In this document: one piece after another, positions 22,178 through 31,800 of the stretch
Layout of the letters: every line of letters starts with the position of its first letter
Numbering within the stretch: the first letter of the stretch is position 1
NCBI RefSeq assembly: GCF_030295765.1
Contig: NZ_AP027292.1
Span: forward strand, 2,170,001 to 2,234,000
DNA: 64,000 nucleotides
Direction of reading: 5' to 3'
DNA from: Neptuniibacter halophilus
Lineage (GTDB): Bacteria > Pseudomonadota > Gammaproteobacteria > Pseudomonadales > Balneatricaceae
Program-made: the position numbers and the translations under genes
The notes under the pieces: model-generated
Database searches by the model: none
The model's input: only the letters and a program-made list of their open reading frames with translations
Told to the model about the DNA's origin: nothing

Positions 22178-22842
22178 ACGATCAGCAATTACGTGGCATC
22201 GGTATGACGTCACAAAGAACCCGGGATCGTTTGATCAACCGCCTGCGTGAGCAGGGGATTAAGGATGAGCGGGTGCTGGAGGTGATGCGTCAGTGTCCCC
22301 GGCATATTTTTATCGACGAAGCGCTGTCTCATCGGGCCTACGAAGATACCGCCCTGCCGATCGGCTATAACCAGACCATTTCCAACCCGCACATTGTGGC
22401 ACGCATGACCGAAGCTTTGCTGGCTGACGGCCCCCTGCAGCGGGTGCTTGAAGTCGGTACTGGCTCTGGCTATCAGACCTCGATTCTGGCCCCTCTGGTG
22501 GGAGAATTGTACAGTGTCGAACGGATTAAGCCGTTACAGGATAAAGCCCGCCAGCGGTTACGCATGATCGGACTGAATAATGTGCAGTTCAGACATACGG
22601 ACGGGGGTATGGGCTGGAGCGGTAAAGCGCCTTTTGACGGAATCCTCGCCGCCTGCGCGCCTGAAGAGGTACCTGAGGAGTTGAAACAGCAGCTCCGGAT
22701 CGGTGGGCGTTTGATTATTCCGGTCGGCGGCAGCGATAATCAGGAGCTGAAACTGGTTATCCGTGAGTCGGAGGATGAATTCAGTACTCAGGTGCTGGAA
22801 TGTGTAAAATTTGTACCTTTACTCAGTGGTACGGTTCGCTAA
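22174..22842 (+). CDS. pcm: Protein-L-isoaspartate O-methyltransferase
   Basis: SAM-dependent methyltransferase that repairs isoaspartyl residues in aged proteins. [19 protein letters not shown] and motif I ([11 protein letters not shown]) identify it, with [10 protein letters not shown] at the end. The frame opens with a TTG overlapping the surE stop; an ATG at 22204 ([10 protein letters not shown]) is an alternative that matches shorter family members. One oddity is that the usual GDGWxGW motif reads TDGGMGW, and the following VTAA strand is LAACAP, so the post-motif II region is divergent. Confidence 0.92.
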   Translation: MNDQQLRGIGMTSQRTRDRLINRLREQGIKDERVLEVMRQCPRHIFIDEALSHRAYEDTALPIGYNQTISNPHIVARMTEALLADGPLQRVLEVGTGSGYQTSILAPLVGELYSVERIKPLQDKARQRLRMIGLNNVQFRHTDGGMGWSGKAPFDGILAACAPEEVPEELKQQLRIGGRLIIPVGGSDNQELKLVIRESEDEFSTQVLECVKFVPLLSGTVR

Positions 22843-22852
22843 CGGAGTTTGA

Positions 22853-23794
22853 ATGCAGCAAGGTCGAAGCTGGCGCGATTATCTCGCGCTGTCGGGCAAG
22901 GGAATGATGATGGGCGCGGCCGATGCGGTGCCCGGTGTCTCTGGTGGCACCATCGCATTTATTACCGGAATCTACGAGGAGTTAATTCACTCCATTAAGC
23001 AGTTTGGTCCGGAAGCGTTAATGGTTCTGTTTCGCCAGGGGCCGGTGGCGGCCTGGAAACACGTCAACGGATCGTTTCTGCTGGCGTTGCTGGGGGGCAT
23101 TCTGATCAGCCTGTTGACCCTGTCGCGGGTTATCTTGCACTGGCTGGATCAGTATCCGGAACTGCTCTGGTCGTTTTTCTTCGGCCTGATACTGGCATCG
23201 GTGTGGTCGGTTTGCCGGCACATTGATCGCTGGAACTCTAATCGGCTAACCGCATTCTTTGCGGGCACTGTGGCGGCGTATCTGATTACCTCCTTGTCGC
23301 CTACATCCATCGAGGCAACGCCGCTGTTTATTTTCCTGTCAGGTATGGTGGCGATCTGCGCCATGATACTGCCGGGGATCTCCGGCAGTTTTATCCTGCT
23401 GTTACTGGGGATGTACAGCACTGTACTGCTGGCGATCAAAAATCTGGAGCTGGTGACATTAGGTATCTTTGCAGCAGGCTGTGCCATTGGTCTGCTTAGC
23501 TTTTCCCGGGTTTTGAGCTGGATGTTCAGTGAATTCAGAACCACGACACTGGCGCTGCTGGGGGGATTCCTGCTGGGTTCCCTGAATAAGGTATGGCCCT
23601 GGAAATATACCATCGCTTACAGCATCAACCGTCATGGTGAGCAGGTGCCTCTGGTTCAGGAAAATATATCTCCCTTTGTATTTGAGTCGATGACGGGACA
23701 ACCCGCCTATTTTGCCTATGCGTTTGCTCTGATGCTGTTGGGGGCCATACTGGTGCTTGCCATCGAGCTTATGGGGCGGAGGCCCGAGGGATAG
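22853..23794 (+). CDS. popT: DUF368 membrane protein, PopT-type polyprenyl-phosphate transporter
   Basis: Inner-membrane protein of the DUF368 family. Members have been shown to act as undecaprenyl-phosphate translocases that recycle the lipid carrier. The signature DAVPGVSGGTIAFITGIYEEL is near the N-terminus and the repeat-like MILPGISGSFILLLLGMY is in the second half. About eight membrane helices are predicted from hydrophobicity over 313 residues. It lies between pcm and nlpD, where E. coli has no such gene. Function is by family; substrate not shown here. Confidence 0.85.
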   Translation: MQQGRSWRDYLALSGKGMMMGAADAVPGVSGGTIAFITGIYEELIHSIKQFGPEALMVLFRQGPVAAWKHVNGSFLLALLGGILISLLTLSRVILHWLDQYPELLWSFFFGLILASVWSVCRHIDRWNSNRLTAFFAGTVAAYLITSLSPTSIEATPLFIFLSGMVAICAMILPGISGSFILLLLGMYSTVLLAIKNLELVTLGIFAAGCAIGLLSFSRVLSWMFSEFRTTTLALLGGFLLGSLNKVWPWKYTIAYSINRHGEQVPLVQENISPFVFESMTGQPAYFAYAFALMLLGAILVLAIELMGRRPEG

Positions 23795-23797
23795 TCT

Positions 23798-24652
23798 GTG
23801 TTTTGGCGAGCGGCGGTTTTACTGGGGCTGGTCAGTCTGCTGGGGGCATGTGGTGGTAAAACCTACGCTCCGGTCAGCGATCGCTCTGTTTCCGCCGCTG
23901 CACAACCGCGCCCGGACAGTTATCTGGTGCGCAAAGGAGATACCCTCTACTCAATCGCCTTCCGTTACGGCATGGATTACCGGGAGCTGGCCCGGCGTAA
24001 CGGTATTGGCCGGGACTACAGTATCTACCCCGGTCAGCGCCTCAGCCTGAAAAACAGCAGCGCTAAACCTGCCAGTTCTTCTATCGTACGTGATGCTTCG
24101 ATCACGGCGCCTAAGCCGGTGATCACCTCCAGCCGTGACGCCCGGCAAAAAACGCCTGATCCGGCTAAACAACCTGTGCGTAGCAGTACCAGGCCCGTTG
24201 CACAGAAGCCTGTATCTGCGCCTTCTGCCCGGGCCAGGCCTGAGCCGGTAAAAAAACAGCCCAAGAAACTGCCGTCCGGGCCGATACAGTGGCAGTGGCC
24301 GGCCAGTGGCAGGGTGATCAGTACCTTTAAAACCAAGGGTTCCGTGAACAAAGGGATCAATATCGCCGGCAGCAGAGGTACCCCTGTCAAGGCTGCTGCG
24401 AAGGGGAAGGTGGTCTACGCCGGAAATGGCTTGCTTGGTTATGGCAATCTCGTGATCATTGATCATAATCAGCAATTTTTAAGTGCCTACGCACATAACA
24501 GTCGAGTTTTAGTAAAAGAAAATGATATGGTTGATGCAGGCCAAAAAATTGCTGAGATGGGTAGTACAGGAGCGGATAGGATCATGCTGCACTTTGAGAT
24601 CCGGCGCGATGGCAATCCGATCAACCCTCTGAAGTACCTGCCGAAAAGATAG
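23798..24652 (+). CDS. nlpD: NlpD-type lipoprotein, LysM and inactive M23 domains
   Basis: Outer-membrane lipoprotein that activates the amidase AmiC during septum splitting. It starts at a GTG three bases after popT. A lipobox LLGAC gives Cys20. LysM (about 45-90, SYLVRKGDTLYSIAFRYGM) is followed by a Pro/Lys/Ala-rich linker and a C-terminal LytM/M23 domain. The metal ligands of active M23 enzymes are replaced (KGINIAG at the first site), as is normal for NlpD activators. The last 200 bases are clearly more AT-rich, consistent with an rpoS promoter inside nlpD, as in E. coli. Confidence 0.93.
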   Translation: MFWRAAVLLGLVSLLGACGGKTYAPVSDRSVSAAAQPRPDSYLVRKGDTLYSIAFRYGMDYRELARRNGIGRDYSIYPGQRLSLKNSSAKPASSSIVRDASITAPKPVITSSRDARQKTPDPAKQPVRSSTRPVAQKPVSAPSARARPEPVKKQPKKLPSGPIQWQWPASGRVISTFKTKGSVNKGINIAGSRGTPVKAAAKGKVVYAGNGLLGYGNLVIIDHNQQFLSAYAHNSRVLVKENDMVDAGQKIAEMGSTGADRIMLHFEIRRDGNPINPLKYLPKR

Positions 24653-24716
24653 ATAACAAAATATAACAATAACAATATAGTCTTTTGTGAATACAGATAG
24701 GTTAAGGGAACGGGCG

Positions 24717-25733
24717 ATGGAAAATATCGATAATGACTGCAACACGGATGTGCAGGATCTTGCCTTGGAAAGCGAAGAGCTCGAAGAGGATAAGCTGGAC
24801 GACGCTGATACTGATTCCGATGCTGAAGAGGAACCTGAGTTTCTCAACAGTGGCCGCGGCCGCGGTAGTATGGCGCATAAAGACCTGCTGAATGCCAAGA
24901 ATCTGGATGCTACCCAGCTTTACCTTAATGAGATCGGCTTTTCCCCCCTGCTCAGTGCTGAAGAGGAGGTTTATTTCTCCCGTCGGGCGCTGAAAGGTGA
25001 TGAAGCGGCGCGCAAGCGGATGATCGAGAGTAACCTGCGGCTGGTAGTTAAAATTGCCCGGCGCTATATCAATCGTGGCCTGACCCTTCTCGATCTGATT
25101 GAAGAGGGCAATCTGGGCCTGATCCGCGCAGTAGAAAAATTCGATCCGGAGCGGGGCTTCCGTTTTTCGACTTATGCTACGTGGTGGATCCGTCAGACCA
25201 TTGAACGGGCGATTATGAACCAGACCCGCACCATCCGTCTGCCGATTCATGTGGTTAAAGAGCTGAACGTTTATCTGCGTGCAGCGCGTGAGCTGGCCCA
25301 GAAACTGGACCATGAGCCTTCACCGGAAGAGATCGCTGAGCTGGTCGATAAACCGGTAGAAAACGTCGAACGTATGCTGGGCCTGAACGAAAGGGTCAGC
25401 TCAGTTGATACGCCGATGGGTAAAGATTCTGATAAATCTCTGCTCGATACGATTCCTGACCCGGTTTCATCAGACCCTGCCTCGCTTTTGCAGAGTTCTA
25501 ATATCAGTGGCAATCTGGACAAGTGGCTGGATGCGCTGCCCGAGAAGCATGCAGAGGTACTATCGCGGCGTTTTGGTTTGCGTGGTTATGAGATGAGCAC
25601 ACTGGAAGAGGTGGGTCGTGAGATCGGCCTGACCCGGGAACGGGTGCGTCAGATACAGGTTGAGGCGCTGCGTAAACTGCGGGACATTGTCGAGAAAAAT
25701 GGCCTCAGTGGCGAAGACCTGCTGCAGCAGTAG
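24717..25733 (+). CDS. rpoS: RNA polymerase sigma factor RpoS
   Basis: Stationary-phase and general-stress sigma factor of the sigma-70 family. An acidic N-terminus is followed by region 1.2 ([21 protein letters not shown]). Region 2 has [17 protein letters not shown], and region 4 ends with the [24 protein letters not shown] helix-turn-helix. The ATG at 24717 was chosen because AAGGGA lies 7 bases upstream; a GTG at 24687 in frame has no Shine-Dalgarno. Product 338 residues. Confidence 0.96.
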   Translation: MENIDNDCNTDVQDLALESEELEEDKLDDADTDSDAEEEPEFLNSGRGRGSMAHKDLLNAKNLDATQLYLNEIGFSPLLSAEEEVYFSRRALKGDEAARKRMIESNLRLVVKIARRYINRGLTLLDLIEEGNLGLIRAVEKFDPERGFRFSTYATWWIRQTIERAIMNQTRTIRLPIHVVKELNVYLRAARELAQKLDHEPSPEEIAELVDKPVENVERMLGLNERVSSVDTPMGKDSDKSLLDTIPDPVSSDPASLLQSSNISGNLDKWLDALPEKHAEVLSRRFGLRGYEMSTLEEVGREIGLTRERVRQIQVEALRKLRDIVEKNGLSGEDLLQQ

Positions 25734-25744
25734 ACTCCTCAGAT

Positions 25745-25774
25745 AAAAAAACCGCCTCGCAGGGCGGTTTTTTT
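25745..25774. terminator. Bidirectional terminator between rpoS and mutS
   Basis: AAAAAACCGCC pairs with GGCGGTTTTTTT around a TCGCAG loop. A-runs and T-runs on both sides let it serve the convergent rpoS (+) and mutS (-) transcripts. Confidence 0.9.
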
Positions 25775-25799
25775 ATGTTCAGATCTCAACGATGCCGGG

Positions 25800-28382
25800 T
25801 TACAGCATCTGCTTGAGTTTATACAGCAGGTCCAGTGCCTCGCGCGGGCTCAGGTCATCAGGGCTGAGTTTCTTCAGTTCCTTAACCACCTTCGGCTCCG
25901 GTGCCGCGAACATATCATTCTGTACCGGCGGTGGTGGCGCGGCCATTTGCGCGCCTACCGCTACATCCTGCTCCAGTTGCAGTAGCTTATGCCTCGCTTG
26001 CTGGATCACCCCCAGCGGAACCCCGGCAAGCTGAGCCACCTGCAGGCCGTAACTCTGGCTGGCAGGGCCCTCCTGTACTTCATGCAGAAAGACGATATGG
26101 TCATTGTGCTCAACCGCCGTCAGGTGCACGTTGAACACCGCCGGTGCCTGTTCGGGCAGGCTGGTCAGCTCAAAGTAATGGGTTGCAAACAGGGTAAAAG
26201 CACGGGTTTCCCGGGCAAGATTATCGGCGCAGGCCCAGGCCAGAGAGAGGCCGTCGAAGGTGCTGGTGCCGCGGCCGACCTCATCCATCAATACCAGACT
26301 GCGCTCCGTGGCGTTATGCATAATATTCGCGGTTTCGGTCATCTCCACCATAAAGGTGGAGCGGCCACCGGCGAGATCATCTGAGGAGCCCATGCGGGTG
26401 AAAATCCGGTCGACAATACCGATGGTCGCAGCGGAAGCAGGGACGTAGCTGCCAATATGTGCCAGCAGGGTGATCAGGGCTGCCTGGCGCATATAGGTGG
26501 ATTTACCACCCATGTTCGGGCCGGTGATGATCAGCATTTTGCGCTGGCTGTCCAGATCCAGATCGTTCGCCACGAAGGGGTCTTCCAGTACGGACTCGAC
26601 CACCGGGTGACGGCCGCGCTGGATTTTAATCTGCGGCTCTTCAGTCAGCACAGGCGGTACATAGTCGAGCGTGACCGCGCGTTCTGCCAGATTGTTGAGA
26701 ACATCCAGCTCGGCACAGGCGGATGCCGAATCCTGCAGCTCTGCAAGTTCCGCTGCCAGTGTTTCCAGCAGGTCTTCGTACAGTGCTTTTTCCCGGGCCA
26801 GTGCGCGGCTTTTCGCCGACAGGGCTTTATCTTCGAACTCTTTCAGTTCCGGGGTGATATAGCGTTCGGCGTTTTTCAGCGTCTGGCGACGGATATACTC
26901 GGCCGGTAATTCAGCGCTCTGTGCCTTGCCGATCTCGATAAAGTAACCGTGTACCCGGTTGTAGCCCACTTTCAGTGTGGCGATGCCGGTACGTTGCCGC
27001 TCGCGGCTTTCCAGCTCCAGCAGATAGGCGCCGGCATTTTCACTGATGCCGCGCAGTTCATCCAGTTCGGCATCGAAGCCTTCGGAAATCACGCCGCCAT
27101 CCCGGATGACAACGGGTGGGTTTTCGATAATGGCCCGGTTGAGGACCTCCGAGAGCCCGGGGAATTGTGAGATCTGATCTGCGAGTTCGTTGATCAGCGG
27201 TGCTGCTGCCTGATCCAGTTGCTGCTGCAGTTCCGGTAGCACGTTCAGGGCGGTTTTGAGTCGTTCCAGATCCCGGGGGCGAGCAGAGCGCAGGGCAATA
27301 CGTGCCAGTATACGTTCACTGTCACCAATGCTTTTCAGGCACTGGCGAATCTCTTCAAAGCGGTAATTCTCCTGCAACCACTGGATAGAAGCCTGACGCG
27401 CGAGCAGCGTTGCGCGGTCCTGAAGAGGACGGTGCAGCCAGCGACGCAACAACCGGCTACCCATTGGGGTGCGGCACTTATCAATGACTTTAGCCAGAGT
27501 GTTATCAAACCCCCCGGACAGATTCTGGTCGATCTCCAGGTTTTTTCGGGTCGCTGCATCCAGTGAAACGCATTCGTTATGCTGCTCCACCTGAATCCGT
27601 CTGATATGCGGCAGCGCTGTACGCTGAGTGTCTTTGGCATACTGCATCAGGCAGCCTGCTGCGGTGATCGCAAGGCCGAGGTGGTCGCAGCCAAAGCCCG
27701 CCAGATCTTTAACCTTAAACTGCTGGCAGAGCAGACTTTCGGCACTGTCCTGATCAAACAGCCAGGGGGCCTGGGGACGCAAACCTTTGCGTTTCTCCAG
27801 CAGATTAGCCAGAGCAGAATCTTCGTTATACAGGGTCTCCGAAGGGCGCAGGCGCTCCAGCTCACTGAGCAGTGCATCCTGACCCTCTACCTCCATCAGG
27901 CTGAAACGACCGGAGGCGATATCTACAATCGCAAAACCAAATTGTTCTCCCTGCTGGTTCAATGCAACCAGAAAGTTATCCCGGTTTTCATCCAGCAGCG
28001 CTTCATCACTCAGGGTGCCCGGTGTGATGATACGGGCGACCGCGCGTTCTACCGGCCCTTTACTGGTAGCAGGATCACCTACTTGTTCACAGATCACGAC
28101 GGACTCGCCGGCACGGACGATCTTGCCAACGTAGCTCTCGGCTGCATGGTAGGGAATGCCCGCCATCGGGATGGGTTCGCCGCCGGATTTGCCCCGCGCC
28201 GTCAGCGAGATATCCAGCAGTTCGGCGGCTTTTTTCGCATCGTCATAGAACAGCTCGTAAAAGTCGCCCATGCGGTAGAACAGCAACTGGTCCGGGTGCT
28301 GTGCTTTGATCCGCAGGTACTGCTGCATCATCGGGGTGTGTTCGCTTTTCTTGCTTGCTGCCGTGCTGGATTTCTGGGTCAT
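25800..28382 (-). CDS. mutS: DNA mismatch repair protein MutS
   Basis: Mismatch-recognition ATPase. The N-terminal mismatch-binding domain shows [17 protein letters not shown] (Phe-Tyr-Glu recognition motif). The C-terminal ATPase has Walker [14 protein letters not shown], the [14 protein letters not shown]alker B region and the [10 protein letters not shown] block. The start at 28382 gives [17 protein letters not shown] and 860 residues; the frame stays open 30 codons further upstream, without conservation. Orientation opposes rpoS and matches mutS-pncC-recA regions, but three extra genes separate it from pncC. Confidence 0.97.
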   Translation of the reverse strand: MTQKSSTAASKKSEHTPMMQQYLRIKAQHPDQLLFYRMGDFYELFYDDAKKAAELLDISLTARGKSGGEPIPMAGIPYHAAESYVGKIVRAGESVVICEQVGDPATSKGPVERAVARIITPGTLSDEALLDENRDNFLVALNQQGEQFGFAIVDIASGRFSLMEVEGQDALLSELERLRPSETLYNEDSALANLLEKRKGLRPQAPWLFDQDSAESLLCQQFKVKDLAGFGCDHLGLAITAAGCLMQYAKDTQRTALPHIRRIQVEQHNECVSLDAATRKNLEIDQNLSGGFDNTLAKVIDKCRTPMGSRLLRRWLHRPLQDRATLLARQASIQWLQENYRFEEIRQCLKSIGDSERILARIALRSARPRDLERLKTALNVLPELQQQLDQAAAPLINELADQISQFPGLSEVLNRAIIENPPVVIRDGGVISEGFDAELDELRGISENAGAYLLELESRERQRTGIATLKVGYNRVHGYFIEIGKAQSAELPAEYIRRQTLKNAERYITPELKEFEDKALSAKSRALAREKALYEDLLETLAAELAELQDSASACAELDVLNNLAERAVTLDYVPPVLTEEPQIKIQRGRHPVVESVLEDPFVANDLDLDSQRKMLIITGPNMGGKSTYMRQAALITLLAHIGSYVPASAATIGIVDRIFTRMGSSDDLAGGRSTFMVEMTETANIMHNATERSLVLMDEVGRGTSTFDGLSLAWACADNLARETRAFTLFATHYFELTSLPEQAPAVFNVHLTAVEHNDHIVFLHEVQEGPASQSYGLQVAQLAGVPLGVIQQARHKLLQLEQDVAVGAQMAAPPPPVQNDMFAAPEPKVVKELKKLSPDDLSPREALDLLYKLKQML

Positions 28383-28850
28383 GGTCTTCTTTGTTTTTAG
28401 ATAAAAACAATGGGTTGAGTTGGCGTTGCTATCTCGTGGGTGATCTGTGCAGGGGTATGGATAACGCGTCATTCAGCCGTCAGCGGAGGCTGTTAATTGC
28501 GCAGGCCTGAATCATCTCAAGCGATGATTTGTTGCTGACCTTATACCTCTGTCATGCAGATACGGATGACGAGTTTATCAGACGATGCAGCCTAACAAAT
28601 CGCTGCCTGAATCGCTATCTCGAAACGCCTGCAGGCAGAGGCGTTACGGACGCTATAACGGCAGCGAGCTTCAGGGGGATTCTGGTTTTGTTATTGGGGG
28701 AATGTACCGCGATGCATGAACAATGTCTGACCCGTGATCGGTTTTGATTGTTATCAAGGGTAGAGGGATGCCTGATTCTTAAACCGGCTTCAGTCGCGGT
28801 TGACCCGTCTCCTGAACGGGGGCTCGTTACTGAGTCGGCTGCGGAGAATG
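28383..28850. other. Intergenic region between the signalling gene and mutS, no gene seen
   Basis: This 468-base stretch holds no convincing gene. Short open frames on the plus strand lack ribosome-binding sites and recognisable products. AACGCCT/AGGCGTT (about 28624-28645) and CCCGT/ACGGG (28804-28820) can form hairpins, but neither has a T-run, so a terminator for the upstream minus-strand gene is not clear. The mutS promoter probably lies here; no strong -35/-10 pair was identified. Confidence 0.6.
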
Positions 28851-31800
28851 TCACGATCTGTGTTTGTCTGCGCTATGTGCGATCTGATTGCGTCCGTTTT
28901 TCTTCGCCTGATAGAGGGCGATATCGGCATCTCGCAGCAACTGACCGGCGCTGAGGGTCTGATTGGGTACTAGGGTGGCGATACCGATACTGACAGAAAC
29001 GACGGGGGCTGCGCTGGAATACTGGTGCGGTATGCCGAGTGACTCCACTGCAGTAAGCACTTTCCGGGCAACAATACTGCTGCCGCTTACATCGGTGTCA
29101 GGCAGAATCAGAACAAACTCTTCACCGCCATAACGTGCCACCAGATCTGCGGGGCGTTGTATTTGAGCCTCGATGGCACGGGCTACCGCAATCAGGCAGT
29201 CATCCCCGGCCTGATGACCGTAGTTATCGTTATAGGGTTTGAAGTGGTCTACATCCAGCATCAGAATGCTCAGCGGCTGCTGTTCTCTGCGCAGCCTTCC
29301 CCAGACCTGTTCAAGGTATGTGTCACTGCAGCGCCGATTAGCAACGCCGGTCAGACCATCCCGATCAACCAGCCCCTGCAGCTCATGATTGAGTTGTTCC
29401 AGTTGGGCGGTACGTTCGGCAACTTTTTGTTCTAATGTGTGCGAATAGTCCTGAACCTGTTCATAAAGACGCGCGTTTTCGATCGCGACTGACGCCTGCG
29501 CGGCCAGTAACCGGATCACTTCAGTCCGCTCGGCGGTAAATACCGCAGCACTGAGGTTATTTTCCATGTAGAGCACCCCCTGGAACCGTTCCCGGCGAAT
29601 CGGCAGGCATAATACTGAGCTCGGTGTGAACGCGCGTATATAGGGATCCTGGGTAAACTGGCCGCTCCGGCTGGCGTCATCCAGTATCACCGCCTGACCT
29701 GTGTGTTGCACTTCGCTGATCAGGCTGATGGGCAGTGGCAGTCGCTGTCCGTTTGTGTCGGTGATCATCGAGTGTGCGGGCAGATTGCTGCAATGGTGCC
29801 GGGTATCTGCCGGTTCGATAGCGGCAACTTGCCAGCGATCCTCGTGACGGACGAGCAGGCAGCCCCATTGCCCACCTGCGTTTTCCAGCAGTATTTGCAT
29901 ACTTCTCTGCAGCAGACGTTCAAGCACAATTTCGCCGGAGATCTCGCGGGAAGCTTTCATTACAGAAGCCAGGTCGAGGTTGCTGAACTGCACTTGTTCA
30001 GCATGGCCGGGCTGCGTGGGCGTCAGCTGATGAAGTTCGGGGAATTCCTGAAGCAGTTGTTGCACCTTTCGCTTCGCTCCCCAGCGCTCATACAGACGAT
30101 AGGCGGTATTCAGATAACCTTCGGCAGAACGTTTGCGATCCCGGCTCAGCAGATAGCGGGCGGCGCGCTCGCAAGCCATCGCCTCATCGCGCAGGAAACT
30201 GCTGGCCTGAGCCGCATCAATGGCTGCATCGTAACGGAGCATGGCGGCGTCGTGTTGCTGATCCAGACGCAGCAGTTCGGCTTCCATCAGCAATTGCAGG
30301 TGGAGAAAGTTCTCTTTACAGTTCGCGGCCCAGCGCTGCATGCGTTGCAGATCCTGTTCAAGGCGCTGGCGTGTCCCGGCCTTTGCCGCAGCCGTCATGG
30401 CCGGGTAGTGCGTTGCCAGAGTCAGGAAGGCGACGATATAAAAGCGGGTGAGCTGGGGCAGAGACATGGCAGATTTGATCAGCTTGTCCTGCTCCCGGAC
30501 GTGAGCCAGCGCCCGATCATAATCGGTGTACAGCAGACAGATCTCGGCACTGTAGATATGGTAGTTAGCGATGCCGGTCATAAACTGGCGCTGACGCATA
30601 CCTTCGAGGCAGTGTTGTTCATCGAAGCTGTCATCATTGAGGCTGAACGGTGAATCGGTGAGGCCCAGCAGGTTGCGTTGCAGTTGGCGGAAAAGCGTGC
30701 CTGAATCGAGTGAGTCCTGATAGGCGCATTCACGGACGATTTCCAGATTTTCCGTGTGCAACTGGTGTGCGGTTTCGAGGTCCAGTGTCGGATCCCAGAT
30801 CACACAGTCCTGTGCGCTGTAGGCCAGATAGAGCAGATCACCGGACTGGTAGCCCGCCTCAATTCCTTTGCGGAACATCGGTGTCAGGCTGGACCAGTGG
30901 CGACTCCAGTGGTGAACAAACATGGCATAGACGTAAATTACCCGGGCGCGCAGCGTCAGGTCGTCGAGCCTCTGGTTTATTTCCATCCCTACCCGGGCGT
31001 ATTCAAAGCCTTCTGCCGGCTGATCCAGTTCACCGCAGAGCAGCATGCCGTAGGCCGCGTAAGAGAATGCCGCTTCAGGGGAGTTGCCATGTTGCAATGA
31101 GAGGTTGACAGATTTCAGTACCAGATAGGGAAACAGGTTGCCGCTGGCCGAGAGGAAGGCCGCCGCAAAAATTTCCATCAGCAGGCGCATTGCCGTGAGT
31201 GTCGCAGGGTCGGTGACTTCAGGTGCATCTGCCAGATCGGCAATGCGGCGTTTCCCCAGATTGTCTGACACCCGTTGACGTTCGAGAAGAATGTCGGTGC
31301 GGTCGGGTTGGTCGGTGAACTCGATGCCTAACAACTTCAGCCCCCTGATGGCCGAATGTATCGATTCCTCCATTCTGCCAAGGGTGGCATATTGCCGGGT
31401 GCGGATGGCCATAATATCAGCCCGTTGCAGATCGGATCGGGCATGTTCCAGCATCCGCTCGATCCATTGATCTGCCTGCTTCGTGTTCCCCGTCAGATAA
31501 CAGCATTGCTGCGTCTCCGCCGCCAGTGTCTGCATCAGTTGCGGGCAGGCTTGCCAGGGGGAAGGCGGCAGCAGTTTAACCGCCAGTTGCAGGTAGTTGA
31601 GCGCGGCCTGATAGGCCGAGGCGAGTCTGGCTCTTTGACCGGCGCGCAGGTTCAGTTCAGCCAGTTGCTGCTTTTTATTGGTTGTGCGTAATAATTCGTG
31701 CCCTTGATTCAGGTGTCCGACGATCTCTATCAGACGCTCGTCTGGCACGGTTTCGTTGACGCTTTTCAGCATCAGTTGGCCGATAGACAGATGCAGTTGA

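Noticed and set aside
23798..24652. NlpD as a broken M23 peptidase
   Set aside because: Missing metal ligands are the normal state of NlpD-type amidase activators, so this is not decay.
28383..28850. Rsm/Csr-type small RNA between the signalling gene and mutS
   Set aside because: Pseudomonas has rsmZ near rpoS, so it was checked. GGA motifs are not clustered in hairpin loops and there is no T-run terminator.
28529..28954. Small plus-strand genes of about 70 codons before mutS
   Set aside because: No ribosome-binding sites, no recognisable sequence, and the second runs into the end of the minus-strand gene.
29703..30653. Open frame of 316 codons opposite the large signalling gene
   Set aside because: The minus-strand protein is continuous with recognisable GAF and repeat domains; the plus-strand frame matches nothing and lacks start signals.
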